Shown piece by piece: positions 54,010 through 63,858 of a stretch of 64,000 bases of DNA. The position numbers and the translations under genes were made by a program. This DNA comes from Skermanella rosea (lineage in GTDB: Bacteria; Pseudomonadota; Alphaproteobacteria; Azospirillales; Azospirillaceae), in NCBI RefSeq assembly GCF_016806835.2, contig NZ_CP086114.1:62001-126000 (forward strand), given 5' to 3'. The notes below the pieces were generated by a model that saw nothing but the letters and a program-made list of their open reading frames with translations, did no database searches and was not told where the DNA came from. The first letter of the stretch is position 1. Each line of letters opens with the position of its first letter.

Positions 54010-56073
54010 ATGAGGTTTCCAGTGAATACCCTAACCACAACTAATCCGAAGGGCATAACCAGTTTGTTTGCCGACAGGCGGACCGGGACGAAGATCTATA
54101 CAGGTTTCGGTGCCCTGCTTCTACTTCTGAGCGGGCTTGGCGGAGCGTTCTGGCTCTCGGCCGAGGACGGATTGAATAACCTGAATGCCTATACCAAACA
54201 GTCGGAGATCGCCGTCGGCATTTCCCAGGCGGAAACGAAACTCATCGAGGCACGATTAGCGGTCAGGCGGTTCCTGGTCAGCGGTGCCGAAGCTGATGTC
54301 GCCGACTTCAATGAAAAGTGGGCTGGAGTCAACGATGTCCTGTCTCCGGCCAAAGCTCGGATGACGCGGCAGGAAAACATCAGGACCGTCGACGATATCT
54401 TCGCGTTGAAGGCTACCTATGCCGACTCTTTCAAGGAGGTGGTCGAGAAGAGCGCGCGGCGGGATGCGCTCGAGGCGGAGATCCTCAACGATGTCGGCGT
54501 GAAGCTGCGCAAGCTGCTGACCGAGATGCGCAACGCGGAGATCGCCAGCGGGAACAGCGTGGTGATCGGCGATCTGGCGCAGGCCGGCGAGAGCTTCCTG
54601 CTGGCCCGGGTCGTCGCAGCCCGGTTCCTGGGCCTCAAGAACAAGGACGAGGTCCCGCGCGTCATCAAGGAACTCGACAGCGTGGAGTCGCGCCTCGCCG
54701 ATCTGGCTGCGCATCTGATCGCTCCGGATCAGGGCCAGCGGCTGAGGGATGTCAGGCAGTTGCTGTCGCGCTACGGACAGGGATTCGAGGAACTGGCATC
54801 GGTGACCCTCGACATCGAAAGCCGGGTCGCGGGTCCCATGGCCGAAACCACTGCACTGATCCAGCAGAAGGCCCGCGATATCATGGCGATCGCGACCGAC
54901 CTGCAGGCCGAGACCCAGACGGAAGCGGTCGATGACGCTTCGGACGCCCGGACGACGGCGGTCGCGCTCTGCATCGCCGCCATAGTGCTCGGTGTGGCGT
55001 TCGCTTGGCTGATCGCACGCAGCATCGCCGTTCCGGTCGTCTCGATGACCGACGCCATGCGCAAACTTGCGGGTGGCGACATCGACGCCGTGATCCCGGC
55101 GGTCGGGCGGAAGGATGAGATCGGCCAGATGGCCGGCACGGTGCAGGTCTTCAAGGACAACATGATCCGCACCCGCGAGATGGAGCGGGAGGCTCGCGAG
55201 GCGGAGGTCCGCGCGGCGGCGGAGCGCAAGGCCGCGATGCTGAAGCTGGCCGACGGCTTCGAGGCCAGCGTCAAGGGCATCGTCGAGACGGTGGCCTCGG
55301 CCGCGACCGAGATGCAGAGCACCGCGTCGGTCATGACCCACACCGCGGACACCACCAGCCAGCAGGCGACCGCCGTGGCCGCCGCCTCCGAGCAGGCCTC
55401 GGCCAATGTCCAGACCGTGGCGGCGGCGACCGAGGAGCTGTCCTCCTCCATCACCGAGATCGGCCGGCAGATCAGCAACTCCAGCCAGGTCGCCGGCCAG
55501 GCGGTGACCGAGGCCGGCCGGACCAGCGAGACGATGAGGGTGCTGGTGCAGGCTGCCGAGCAGATCGGCCAGGTGGTGGAGCTGATCAACACGATCGCCG
55601 GGCAGACCAACCTGCTGGCGCTGAACGCCACGATCGAGGCGGCGCGCGCCGGCGAGGCGGGCAAGGGCTTCGCGGTGGTGGCGTCGGAGGTCAAGGCGCT
55701 GGCGACCCAGACCGCCCGCGCGACCGAGGAGATCCAAGCCAAGGTCAAGGAGATCCAGGGAGCGACCGGCGACGCCCAGGCGGCGATCGACGGGATCGGC
55801 CGGATCATCGGCCAGATGAACGAGATCACCACCACCATCGCCGCCGCGATCGAGGAGCAGGGTGCCGCCACGCGCGACATCTCCTCCAACGTCAGCCAGG
55901 CCGCGCGGGGCACCGAGGAGGTCTCCGCCAACATCACGGGCGTGACCCAGGCCGCCGGCGAGACCGGGGCCGCGGCATCCCAGGTGCTGGGCGCTTCCGA
56001 AGGCTTGGCGCGCGAGGCGGAAAAGCTGCGTGGCGAAGTCGCGAGCTTCATCGCCACCGTCCGGGCCGCCTGA
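54010..56073 (+). CDS. Methyl-accepting chemotaxis protein
   Basis: 687 residues. Helix 1 (about 27-50), a helical periplasmic sensor of about 260 residues with EAVAIS-like four-helix-bundle character (TKLIEARLAVRRFLVSG, EIASGNSVVIGDL), helix 2 (about 317-337), HAMP (338-392) and a signalling domain with the tip VVELINTIAGQTNLLALNATIEAARAGEAGKGF in pieces. No C-terminal methylation-enzyme tether. ATG at 54010; a GTG at 54022 has a better GAGG site. Ligand unknown. No che genes are nearby. Confidence 0.93.
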   Translation: MRFPVNTLTTTNPKGITSLFADRRTGTKIYTGFGALLLLLSGLGGAFWLSAEDGLNNLNAYTKQSEIAVGISQAETKLIEARLAVRRFLVSGAEADVADFNEKWAGVNDVLSPAKARMTRQENIRTVDDIFALKATYADSFKEVVEKSARRDALEAEILNDVGVKLRKLLTEMRNAEIASGNSVVIGDLAQAGESFLLARVVAARFLGLKNKDEVPRVIKELDSVESRLADLAAHLIAPDQGQRLRDVRQLLSRYGQGFEELASVTLDIESRVAGPMAETTALIQQKARDIMAIATDLQAETQTEAVDDASDARTTAVALCIAAIVLGVAFAWLIARSIAVPVVSMTDAMRKLAGGDIDAVIPAVGRKDEIGQMAGTVQVFKDNMIRTREMEREAREAEVRAAAERKAAMLKLADGFEASVKGIVETVASAATEMQSTASVMTHTADTTSQQATAVAAASEQASANVQTVAAATEELSSSITEIGRQISNSSQVAGQAVTEAGRTSETMRVLVQAAEQIGQVVELINTIAGQTNLLALNATIEAARAGEAGKGFAVVASEVKALATQTARATEEIQAKVKEIQGATGDAQAAIDGIGRIIGQMNEITTTIAAAIEEQGAATRDISSNVSQAARGTEEVSANITGVTQAAGETGAAASQVLGASEGLAREAEKLRGEVASFIATVRAA

Positions 56074-56086
56074 CCGGCACCCGGAA

Positions 56087-56124
56087 GGAACAGCCCCGCG
56101 CGCCAGCCGCCGCGGGGCTGTTCC
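56087..56124. terminator. Hairpin after the chemoreceptor gene
   Basis: GGAACAGCCCCGCG (56087-56100) pairs perfectly with 56111-56124 across a 10-nt loop, 14 bp after the chemoreceptor stop. A strong stem without a T run. Confidence 0.7.
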
Positions 56125-56371
56125 CGTTGGTGACTTTCCAATCCGGAGTCCTTCGGGACTGACGAATGGAGGCCGCCGATATTCCCGAATCCTCCTGTCT
56201 AGCTCATGGGCATTTCGCGCTCCTTCCGAAATGCCGGAGTTTTCCACCAGCGCTCCAACGGCGCGGAAGGCGCTTCGCAATACTGTGATTGCCACGAATG
56301 CAGTCAAGTGCCGCCTTGTTTTCGGGGACGGCGCGACGCTCGGTCGTTCCAGGTCAACTGAGGGTGCAAGA

Positions 56372-57148
56372 ATGGGAAGCGCAGTTGGAAAGAGGCGGTG
56401 GGTCGCCGTCCTGTCGGTCGTGGGGCTCACCGCCCTGCCGGTAGCATTGGGTGCGGGCCTGATCGACATGCAGGCCGCGCATGCAAAAGGCGGGTCGGGA
56501 GGCGGCAGTGGCGGCAGTGGCGGCGGTGGCGGCGGCGGCGGTGGCGGCGGTGGATCAGGAGGCGGTGGCTCGGGAGGTGGTGGCGGTTCCGGTGGCGGCT
56601 CCGGCGGAGGTGGCCATGGCGGCAACTCCGGCGGCGGCCGTGGTGGTGACGATGGTGGCCGTGGATCCGAAAGCCGGAGTGCCGGTGGTTCGCAAAGCCG
56701 GTCATCTTCATCTTCCGACGATCGAAGCCGTTCAGGCGTCGATGGCCGGGGTCGGGAGGCCGAAGCGCGCGGCCGTGCCGCCGAGGGCGAAACGGAGGCC
56801 CGCGGCCGGGAAGCCGAGGCTCGGGGCCGTGCCGCCGAGGGCGAAACGGAAGCCCGCGGCCGGGAAGCCGAGGCTCGGGGCCGCGCTGCGGAAGGCGAAA
56901 CGGAAGCCCGTGGCCGGGAGGCCGAGGCGCGCGGCCGTGCCGCCGAGGGTGAGCAGCATGCCCGGGGAGCCGACGACGCGGCGCGATCCGCGGCCCGAAG
57001 CGAAATCGAGCGGGGCATGGCCGCGGGCACGTCCAGCGGCCGGATCGACGCCTATGGTCGGGCCGTGCAGGAAGCCGGCCGGATCCAGGACGACACGGCC
57101 CGGCATCGGGCTCTCGATGCCGCCGCTTCCATGCTGACCCGTCGCTGA
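56372..57148 (+). CDS. Secreted Gly/Ser-rich protein with four 18-residue repeats
   Basis: 258 residues. A signal sequence (KRRWVAVLSVVGLTALPVAL, cleavage near AAHA) precedes a Gly/Ser-rich stretch (about 40-95), a Ser/Arg stretch and four tandem copies of an 18-residue unit beginning GREAEARGRAAEGETEAR. The C-terminal 65 residues (SEIERGMAAGTSSGRIDAYG, ARHRALDAAASML) look globular and helical. The repeats are almost pure Ala/Arg/Glu/Gly and would form a charged rod or helix. The ATG at 56372 has GAGGG. Function unknown; an envelope or matrix protein is possible. Confidence 0.75.
   Translation: MGSAVGKRRWVAVLSVVGLTALPVALGAGLIDMQAAHAKGGSGGGSGGSGGGGGGGGGGGGSGGGGSGGGGGSGGGSGGGGHGGNSGGGRGGDDGGRGSESRSAGGSQSRSSSSSDDRSRSGVDGRGREAEARGRAAEGETEARGREAEARGRAAEGETEARGREAEARGRAAEGETEARGREAEARGRAAEGEQHARGADDAARSAARSEIERGMAAGTSSGRIDAYGRAVQEAGRIQDDTARHRALDAAASMLTRR
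56750..56965 (+). repeat. Four tandem 54-bp coding repeats
   Basis: Units start at 56750, 56804, 56858 and 56912, in frame with the host gene. Copies 2 and 3 are nearly identical in DNA; copies 1 and 4 differ mostly at synonymous positions, and copy 4 ends in a changed EQHAR. They could expand or contract without a frameshift. Confidence 0.9.
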
Positions 57149-57276
57149 GGGCGGCGGCCGGATCCGCATTCCTGCGCCGGGTCCGGCAAGCCCCTGTCGT
57201 CACGGCCTTCGTTCTTCTATGACAGACGCCTTGTCCCGCCGAGGCGGTGTCTGGAAGAACGAGGGCTTGATCGCGG

Positions 57277-58488
57277 ATGAAGGCACTGACGTTATCCCGG
57301 AACGAGGCATTGAGGATCGCGCTCGCGGCGCAAGGGTTCGGCAAGCCCAGGCTCGGCGGACAGAACGGCCCCTGTGACCGGGGCCATCTCGGCCGGGCGA
57401 TGAAGCGGGCGGGCCTGCTGCAGATCGATTCGGTCAATGTCCTGGTGCGGGCCCACTACATGCCGCTGTTCTCCAGGCTGGGTCCTTATCCCCAAAGCCT
57501 GCTGGACGAAGCGGCCTGGGGGAAGAAGCGGACGCTGTTCGAGTACTGGGCGCACGAGGCGTCTCTCCTGCCGCTGGACATGCATCCGCTGCTGCGCTGG
57601 CGGATGGAGCGGGCCGCGCGCGGCCAGGGCATCTACGGCAGGCTGGCCCGGATCTCCCGGGAGCGTCCGGAACTGGTTGCCTCCGCGCTGGAAATGGTCC
57701 GGGACCGCGGACCGGTGGCCGCGTCCGAACTCGACTCCGAACTCCAGGGCGGGCGCGGCAGCGGCGGCTGGTGGGGCTGGAGCGAGGTCAAATGCGCTCT
57801 CGAATACCTGTTCTGGGCCGGCATGGTCACCACGCGGACGCGCCGCGGGTTCGAGCGGCTGTACGACCTGCCGGAACGCGCCCTGCCCCATGCCGTGCTG
57901 GACCTGCCGACCCCCGACGAGGCGGAGGCGCACCGGGCGCTCCTGGCATTGTCCGGGCGGGCGCTCGGGATCGCCACGGCCGGCGACCTGCGGGATTACT
58001 TCCGGCTCGACGCCGCCGACGTGAAGCCCCGGATCGCCGAGCTGGTGGAGGAAGGCACGCTGGTGCCGGTGGAGGTCGAGGGCTGGAAACAGCAGGCATA
58101 CCTGCACCGGGATGCCCGCCGCCCCCGCCGCATCGAAGCCGCCGCCCTGCTCTCCCCCTTCGATCCCGTGGTGTGGGAACGGGCGCGGACCGAGCGGCTG
58201 TTCGGCTTCCGCTATCGCCTGGAAATCTACACGCCGGCGGAGAAGCGGCTCCACGGCTACTACGTGCTGCCTTTCCTGCTGGGCGACCGCCTGGTGGCGC
58301 GGGTCGACCTCAAGGCCGAACGGGCCACGGGCACGCTCCACGTGCTGGCCGCCCATGCCGAACCGCATGCGCCGCCGCACACCGGGGAGGCCCTCCTCGC
58401 GGAACTGCGCCTCATGGCGGAATGGCTCGGGCTGGCGCGGGTGGCCGTCGTTGAGCGCGGCGACCTCGCCCCGGCGCTGCGGGTGTGA
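57277..58488 (+). CDS. ycaQ: YcaQ/AlkZ-type winged-helix DNA glycosylase
   Basis: 403 residues. The QxD catalytic signature is Gln49-Ile-Asp51 in AGLLQIDSVNVLVRAHYMPLFSRLG, matching the YcaQ branch. Further family marks are FEYWAHEASLLPLDMHPLLRWRM, WWGWSEVKCALEYLFWAGMV and LLSPFDPVVWERARTERLFGFRYRLEIYTPAEKR in parts. YcaQ removes bulky alkyl lesions and unhooks interstrand crosslinks. The neighbouring gene follows 80 bp later on the same strand. Confidence 0.88.
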   Translation: MKALTLSRNEALRIALAAQGFGKPRLGGQNGPCDRGHLGRAMKRAGLLQIDSVNVLVRAHYMPLFSRLGPYPQSLLDEAAWGKKRTLFEYWAHEASLLPLDMHPLLRWRMERAARGQGIYGRLARISRERPELVASALEMVRDRGPVAASELDSELQGGRGSGGWWGWSEVKCALEYLFWAGMVTTRTRRGFERLYDLPERALPHAVLDLPTPDEAEAHRALLALSGRALGIATAGDLRDYFRLDAADVKPRIAELVEEGTLVPVEVEGWKQQAYLHRDARRPRRIEAAALLSPFDPVVWERARTERLFGFRYRLEIYTPAEKRLHGYYVLPFLLGDRLVARVDLKAERATGTLHVLAAHAEPHAPPHTGEALLAELRLMAEWLGLARVAVVERGDLAPALRV

Positions 58489-58568
58489 CGGCATGGAAAA
58501 ACGCCGGCGGGTGCCGACGCTCCGCCCGGTCGCCTGTTGTCGGTTCGCACAGCCGGAGCGAGGAGACC

Positions 58569-59891
58569 ATGGCGACCGAAAAGATTCGAGACGACATGCT
58601 GCCGGGCATGATCGCCCAGGCGGCCAAGCCCCTGCCGGACCCAGACGACCCGAACTTCGGGGCGTCCTTCGACGCGCTCGCATCGGCGCGGGTGGTCCTG
58701 CTGGGAGAGTCCTCCCATGGAACCTCCGAATTCTACCGGGCGCGCGCGGCGATCACGAGACGCCTGGTCGAGCGGCACGGCTTCACCATCGTCGCCGCCG
58801 AGGCCGATTGGCCCGACGCCGCCCAGATCGACGCCCATGTCCGTGACGGCCACCGTCCATCCTGCGCCGACGGCCCGCCGTTCAAGCGATTTCCCACCTG
58901 GATGTGGCGGAACCGGGAATTCACCGACTTGGTCTCCTGGATGAGGGACTACAACCGGACCGTGGCCGATCCCGAGCGGAAGGCGGGGTTCTTCGGGCTG
59001 GACCTGTACAGCCTGGATGCCTCGATCACCGCGGTCCTGGGGTATCTCGACGGCGTCGATCCGGAAACCGCGCGGGAGGCACGGCGGCGCTATGCCTGCC
59101 TGGAGCCGTGGCAGCGCCGCCCCGAAGTCTATGGCCGCGCCTCGATGATGGAGGGCTTCGGACGGTGCCAGAAGGAGGTGCTGAACGTGCTGCGCGGGCT
59201 GCTCGACCGCCGGCTGGCCTATATGCGGGACGACGGGATCGCCTATTTCGACGCGGAGCGCAATGCCAGGGTCGTCGCGGCGGCGGAGCAATATTACCGA
59301 TCCATGTATCATGCCGACGAGGATTCATGGAACCTCCGCGACGAGCACATGGCCGACACTCTGGATGCGCTGCTGAAGTCGCGTCCCGGGGCCAAGGCGG
59401 TGGTCTGGGCCCACAACTCGCACATCGGCGACGCGCGGGAAACGGGCATGTCGGACCGGGGCGAACTGAACCTCGGGCAGCTCTGCCGCCAGCGTTACGG
59501 CGACGATGCGGTGCTGGTCGGCTTCGGCACCCATGCCGGGACGGTGGCGGCGGCGACCGACTGGGACGCTCCGATGGAGATCAAGCAGGTGCTGCCCTCG
59601 CGGCCGGACAGCGTCGAGCGGCCGTTCCACGACAGCGGTCTCGGACGGCTGTGGCTGGACCTGCGGGCGCAGGGCGACTCCCCCTTGCGCACGATGCTCG
59701 CCGAGCCGCGGCTGGAGCGCTACATCGGGGTGATCTACCGGCCGGAGACCGAGCGCTGGAGCCACTATGTCGAGTCCCGCCTGTCGAGGCAGTTCGACCA
59801 TTACGTCTTCTTCGACGAAACGCGGGCCGTGACCGCACTGCCCGGTCCGCAGGAGCCCGGCCCCGACGATACCTTTCCCTTCGGGCTTTAG
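58569..59891 (+). CDS. Erythromycin esterase-like protein
   Basis: 440 residues of the erythromycin-esterase family: VVLLGESSHGTSEFYRARAAITRRLVE near the N-terminus, EADWPDAAQIDAHV, and KAVVWAHNSHIGDARETGM. The Glu of GESSHG, His of SSHG and the WAHNSH motif are the catalytic set. True EreA hydrolyses the macrolide lactone; most chromosomal relatives have no tested substrate. The ATG at 58569 has GGAG and was preferred over 58485, which overlaps the ycaQ end. Confidence 0.87.
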   Translation: MATEKIRDDMLPGMIAQAAKPLPDPDDPNFGASFDALASARVVLLGESSHGTSEFYRARAAITRRLVERHGFTIVAAEADWPDAAQIDAHVRDGHRPSCADGPPFKRFPTWMWRNREFTDLVSWMRDYNRTVADPERKAGFFGLDLYSLDASITAVLGYLDGVDPETAREARRRYACLEPWQRRPEVYGRASMMEGFGRCQKEVLNVLRGLLDRRLAYMRDDGIAYFDAERNARVVAAAEQYYRSMYHADEDSWNLRDEHMADTLDALLKSRPGAKAVVWAHNSHIGDARETGMSDRGELNLGQLCRQRYGDDAVLVGFGTHAGTVAAATDWDAPMEIKQVLPSRPDSVERPFHDSGLGRLWLDLRAQGDSPLRTMLAEPRLERYIGVIYRPETERWSHYVESRLSRQFDHYVFFDETRAVTALPGPQEPGPDDTFPFGL

Positions 59892-59922
59892 GCGGGGCTT
59901 TCAGGATTTGATGAGACGTCTA

Positions 59923-60870
59923 TCACGAGTCATGGGCTGAGTTGCAGGCCGGGTCGATGGACCGCCGCCATGCCGGTTCCGACAGCCGCTCGACAAAGAA
60001 GTCGGCCAGAACCCCGATCCTTGCCGGGCGCGTCCGGGCCGAGGGCGTGATGAAGTAGAGTCCTCCTTTCGGCAGCGACCATTCCGTCAGGATGGCGGTG
60101 AGCCGTCCGTCTGCCAGATGATCCGCGGCCATGAATTCCGGCAGCTCGGCGATTGCCAAGCCATCCAGGAGCATCGGCACCAGGGCCTCTGCATTGGTGA
60201 CGCGCAGCGGACCGGACGGCGTGACACTCTCTTCCTCGCCGGCGCTGTTGGTGAAGTGCCAGATGTCCTGCCGCCGTCGATAAGCGTAGCCCAGGCAATG
60301 GTGGTCCTTCAGGTCGCGCGGATGCCGGGGCAGACCGTGGCGGGAAATATAGCTGGGAGCAGCAAGAACCACGGGGGCGACCGGGCACAGCCGCCGGGCC
60401 ACCAGCGAGCTGTCCGGCGGCACTGCGATCCGGAGCGCGGCGTCGAAGCCCTCGCCCACCAGATCGACGGTCGCGTCGCTCAGATGCAGGTCGATGGAAA
60501 TCTCCGGATAGAGACGGAAGAAGTCCGGCAGCAGGGGCGCAACCCAGCGAACCCCGAATGACATCGGCACCGCCAGACGTATCAGGCCGCGTGGACGGCT
60601 GGACATCTCGCGCGCCGCATTCTCCGCCGCTTCCGCGTCGTCGTAGAGGCGCGTCGCGCGCTCGGCCAGGGAATGACCGAAATCGGTCAAAGCCAGCCGG
60701 CGCGAGGTGCGGTTGAACAGCCGCGCGCCCAGCCGCTCTTCAAGCCGGCTGACCGCACGCGACACCGTGGCAACCGATACTCCCGTGGCGCGGGCCGCAC
60801 CGGCGAAGGAGCGCTCCTCCGCCACTTTGGCGAACATCGCTAGGCCTTCAAGATCCGGCAGCTTCGACAT
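59923..60870 (-). CDS. LysR-family transcriptional regulator
   Basis: 315 residues. The HTH lies at about residues 15-60 (MFAKVAEERSFAGAARATGVS, VATVSRAVSRLEERLGARLF), then the substrate-binding domain (GLIRLAVPMSFGVRWVAPLLPDFFRLYPEISIDLHL). The ATG at 60870 follows AGGA; a TTG at 60876 would add two residues. It is divergent from an SDR gene, the usual target of such regulators. Confidence 0.93.
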   Translation of the reverse strand: MSKLPDLEGLAMFAKVAEERSFAGAARATGVSVATVSRAVSRLEERLGARLFNRTSRRLALTDFGHSLAERATRLYDDAEAAENAAREMSSRPRGLIRLAVPMSFGVRWVAPLLPDFFRLYPEISIDLHLSDATVDLVGEGFDAALRIAVPPDSSLVARRLCPVAPVVLAAPSYISRHGLPRHPRDLKDHHCLGYAYRRRQDIWHFTNSAGEEESVTPSGPLRVTNAEALVPMLLDGLAIAELPEFMAADHLADGRLTAILTEWSLPKGGLYFITPSARTRPARIGVLADFFVERLSEPAWRRSIDPACNSAHDS

Positions 60871-60878
60871 CGACAATC

Positions 60879-60897
60879 CTGCAATGATGGTTTGCAG
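60879..60897. promoter_or_regulatory. LysR-type binding site between divergent genes
   Basis: CTGCAATGATGGTTTGCAG is a perfect 6-bp inverted repeat with a 7-bp spacer and fits the T-N11-A rule. It starts 9 bp before the regulator gene and 76 bp before the SDR start, so it suits repression of the regulator and activation or repression of the SDR gene. Confidence 0.65.
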
Positions 60898-60972
60898 TCA
60901 TTTCTATTTGGATGTCGTCCTGCCGTCGATAGCTTCGTGACCAGCAGATGACCCAAAACCAGGAGAGTTCGG

Positions 60973-61737
60973 ATGCCACGTAAGCTTGAGGGCAAGATCG
61001 CCCTCGTTACCGGGGCTACCACCGGCATCGGCCTCGCCGCGGCCAAGCGCTTCGCCGCCGAAGGTGCCGTCGTCTATCTCACCGGCCGCCGCCAGTCCGA
61101 ACTGGAGGCCGCGGTCGCGGCGATCCGTGCCGCCGGCGGTACGGCGACGGGAGTGCAGGCCGACTCGTCCAATCTGGCCGATCTCGATCGGCTCTATGCC
61201 CAAATCCAGAGCGAGGTGGGCCGCCTCGACGTCCTTTACGCCAATGCCGGGGGTGGCGGCATGCTGCCGCTGGGCGCCATCACGGAGGAGCAGTACGAGG
61301 ACACGTTCAACCGCAATGTGAAGGGCGTGCTGTTCACCGTACAGAAAGCGCTGCCGCTGCTCGGCGAGGGCGCTTCGGTGATCCTTGCCGGGTCCACCGC
61401 CGGCAGCATGGGCACGGCAGCCTTCAGCGTCTATAGCGCCAGCAAGGCGGCGGTGCGCAACTTCGCCCGCAGCTGGATCCTGGACCTGAAGGGCCGCGGC
61501 ATCCGCGTCAACACGCTCAGTCCGGGTCCGATCCGCACGCCGGGCTTGGTCGAACTGGCGGGTCCGGACGCGACGCGGCAGCAGGGCCTGGTGGATAGCT
61601 TGGCTTCACAGGTGCCGCTGGGCCGTGTCGGTGATCCCGACGAAATCGCCACGGCCGCCGTCTTCCTGGCGTCCGACGACAGCAGCTTCGTCAATGGTGC
61701 GGAACTGTTCGCCGATGGCGGCATGGCCCAGATCTGA
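60973..61737 (+). CDS. SDR family oxidoreductase
   Basis: 254 residues. Cofactor motif [25 protein letters not shown], catalytic Ser in [11 protein letters not shown] and [13 protein letters not shown], ending [12 protein letters not shown] classical SDR; the Arg of TGRRQSE after beta-2 suggests NADP preference. Substrate unknown. It is divergent from the LysR regulator and probably controlled by it. A GGAG site precedes the ATG. Confidence 0.92.
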   Translation: MPRKLEGKIALVTGATTGIGLAAAKRFAAEGAVVYLTGRRQSELEAAVAAIRAAGGTATGVQADSSNLADLDRLYAQIQSEVGRLDVLYANAGGGGMLPLGAITEEQYEDTFNRNVKGVLFTVQKALPLLGEGASVILAGSTAGSMGTAAFSVYSASKAAVRNFARSWILDLKGRGIRVNTLSPGPIRTPGLVELAGPDATRQQGLVDSLASQVPLGRVGDPDEIATAAVFLASDDSSFVNGAELFADGGMAQI

Positions 61738-62020
61738 GTTGAGGCCCGGGAGCTCGGTTTCCGATCCCCGTCTCATCTCAACGGCGGCAACCTTCCCATT
61801 TCCTGAAGGTTTCCTGTGCCTCTGGCACGGAGAGGCGGGCATGGGACCGGCGGCCGGACAGGCTGAGCGGGATCAGCCTCGCCAAATCCTGAGAAACGTC
61901 TCCCATGCGGGGCGACGCATGGCCGGGTAGCCGGCGGGAACCCTGGACTGCGCACCGCCGGGCCGGGTATCAGGGGAATGCCCGTTCCGATTTCCCCTGG
62001 CCGAGCCGGAAAGCCCCCGC
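61738..62020. other. Intergenic region
   Basis: About 280 bp between the SDR and the MFS gene. Short GC-rich dyads are present but no clear promoter, terminator or gene stands out. Confidence 0.5.
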
Positions 62021-63274
62021 ATGCCGTTCCTCGCGTTCATCGGTGCCAACGCCCGCTGGCTGGCCGGCGGCTTCCTGCTGTTCTTCTGCTCGTCGCCCGG
62101 ACAGACCTTCTTCATCTCGCTTTCCGCCGGAAACATCCGGGAGGAGTACGGCCTTTCCCACGGCACCTTCGGCTCGCTCTACATGGCGGCGACGCTGGCC
62201 AGCGCGCTCACCCTGACGAGGCTGGGACAGGCGGTGGACCGGTACGGTGCCCGGCAGGTCGTTACGTTCACCCTGCCGATGCTGGCCCTGGCATCCGCCC
62301 TGATGGCGCTGTCGCAACATGTCGTCCTGCTGCTCGGGTCCCTGTACCTGCTGCGCCTGTTCGGGCAGGGGATGATGTCGCATACCGCCTTCACCCTGAT
62401 GGGGCGGTGGTTTTCGGCCCAGCGCGGCCGGGCGGTTTCCCTGACGACGCTCGGCATGAACACCGGGGAGGCGCTGCTGCCGCTGACCTTCGTGGCGCTG
62501 TCCGGCTCGATCGGCTGGCGCAATGCATGGTGGCTCATGGCCTTCGCGCTTGTCGTGCTGGCCCTGCCCGCCGTCACGGCGCTGTTCGCGGTGGAACGCG
62601 ATCCCCGGGCATCCGATCCGGTCGCCCGCGCCGCCACGGCGCGCGACTGGACCCGGGCGGAGATGCTGCGGGACCCCCTCTTCCCTCTCGTGATGCTCGC
62701 GATGGCGCCGCCGGCCTTCATCGGCAACACCATCTTCTTCCATCAGGTCCATCTCGCGGAACTTCGGGGCTGGCCGCCGGAGGTCTTCGCCTCCTCCTTC
62801 ACGCTCTACGCGGCGATGACGATCGTCTTCACGCTAGTGTCGGGACAGCTGGTGGACCGGGTTTCCGGCGTGGCGCTGCTGCCGTTCTACCTGCTCCCGC
62901 TCGGGCTTGGCTGCGTCGTGCTCGGCAGCGGCGGGGAGCCCTGGATCTGCTTCGTCTTCATGGCGCTCTACGGCCTGTCCAACGGCTTCTCGTTCACGCT
63001 GTTCGGGTCTCTCTGGCCGGAACTCTACGGCGTGGGATTCCTGGGGTCGATCCGGGCCGTGATCATGGCGATGCTGGTCTTCGCGTCGGCGGCCGGGCCG
63101 GGCCTCGCCGGGCTGCTGATCGACGCCGGCATCGGCTACCCCGGGCAGGTCGTCGCCATGGGAATCTATTGCCTGATGGTCTCGGCCGCGATGGTGCCGG
63201 TGGCAAGCCGCCTGAAGGCCCGGCGTGCCGGGGCCGCATCGGCCGCTGCCGTCGCCGCGCCCGGCGACGGCTGA
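62021..63274 (+). CDS. MFS transporter
   Basis: 417 residues with twelve predicted helices. The first part FIGANARWLAGGFLLFFCSS, the loop motif LTRLGQAVDRYGARQVV after helix 2, and RGRAVSLTTLGMNTGEALLPL in helix 5 are typical of the major facilitator family. Substrate not evident: carboxylate or drug export are options. The ATG at 62021 was used; an in-frame start upstream is not supported by a good ribosome site. Confidence 0.88.
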   Translation: MPFLAFIGANARWLAGGFLLFFCSSPGQTFFISLSAGNIREEYGLSHGTFGSLYMAATLASALTLTRLGQAVDRYGARQVVTFTLPMLALASALMALSQHVVLLLGSLYLLRLFGQGMMSHTAFTLMGRWFSAQRGRAVSLTTLGMNTGEALLPLTFVALSGSIGWRNAWWLMAFALVVLALPAVTALFAVERDPRASDPVARAATARDWTRAEMLRDPLFPLVMLAMAPPAFIGNTIFFHQVHLAELRGWPPEVFASSFTLYAAMTIVFTLVSGQLVDRVSGVALLPFYLLPLGLGCVVLGSGGEPWICFVFMALYGLSNGFSFTLFGSLWPELYGVGFLGSIRAVIMAMLVFASAAGPGLAGLLIDAGIGYPGQVVAMGIYCLMVSAAMVPVASRLKARRAGAASAAAVAAPGDG

Positions 63275-63290
63275 CAGGGTGTGATTGCGC

Positions 63291-63716
63291 CTACCTGGCG
63301 AAAAGCTGCCCCATGTCGGCGAATGCCTTGAACTCCAGGGCGTTGCCGGACGGATCGTAGAAGAACATGGTCGCCTGCTCGCCGGGCTGGCCCTTGAAGC
63401 GGATGGTCGGCTCGATCACGAAACGGATCCCGGCATTCCGCACCCGGTCGGCCAGCGCGTGGAAGTCCGCCATCGACAGCACGACGCCGAAATGCGGGAC
63501 GGGCACATCATGTCCGTCGACCGGGTTGGTGTGGGCGTCCGCGCGGGAAACGCCGGGGTTCAGGTGGGCGACGATCTGGTGGCCGAACAGGTCGTAGTCG
63601 ATCCAGTGGTCGGAACTGCGTCCCTCGGGGCAGCCCAGTATCTCCCCGTAGAAACGCCGTGCCTCGCCCAGGTCGTGGACGGGAAAGGCGAGATGGAATG
63701 GCGTGATGCTGTTCAT
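63291..63716 (-). CDS. VOC family protein
   Basis: 141 residues. [43 protein letters not shown] and [16 protein letters not shown] form the single VOC module, with His in FHLAF, His in VPHFG and Glu in ALEFK as expected metal ligands. It resembles fosfomycin-resistance or dioxygenase-like members of the superfamily. The ATG at 63716 has GGAG. It converges on the MFS gene. Confidence 0.88.
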   Translation of the reverse strand: MNSITPFHLAFPVHDLGEARRFYGEILGCPEGRSSDHWIDYDLFGHQIVAHLNPGVSRADAHTNPVDGHDVPVPHFGVVLSMADFHALADRVRNAGIRFVIEPTIRFKGQPGEQATMFFYDPSGNALEFKAFADMGQLFAR

Positions 63717-63858
63717 TGGATCTCCGATGGGAAGGACGGATGGCCGGCTGGGCGGCCCGGCCATGCCCGGACGGCGCCACTGCGGGTCCGGGCGCGCGCA
63801 TCATAGCGCAGCGGCCGTCCCGCGCCAGCGTCGGCGGCATGGCGGGCGCGCGTGCCGG

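Noticed and set aside
56750-56965. Regular repeats considered as a CRISPR array
   Set aside because: Units are contiguous, have no spacers and stay in one coding frame.
54256-57030. A long minus-strand frame across the chemoreceptor and repeat protein
   Set aside because: Proline- and serine-rich artefact of the repeats and GC skew; both plus-strand genes have clear domains or a signal peptide.
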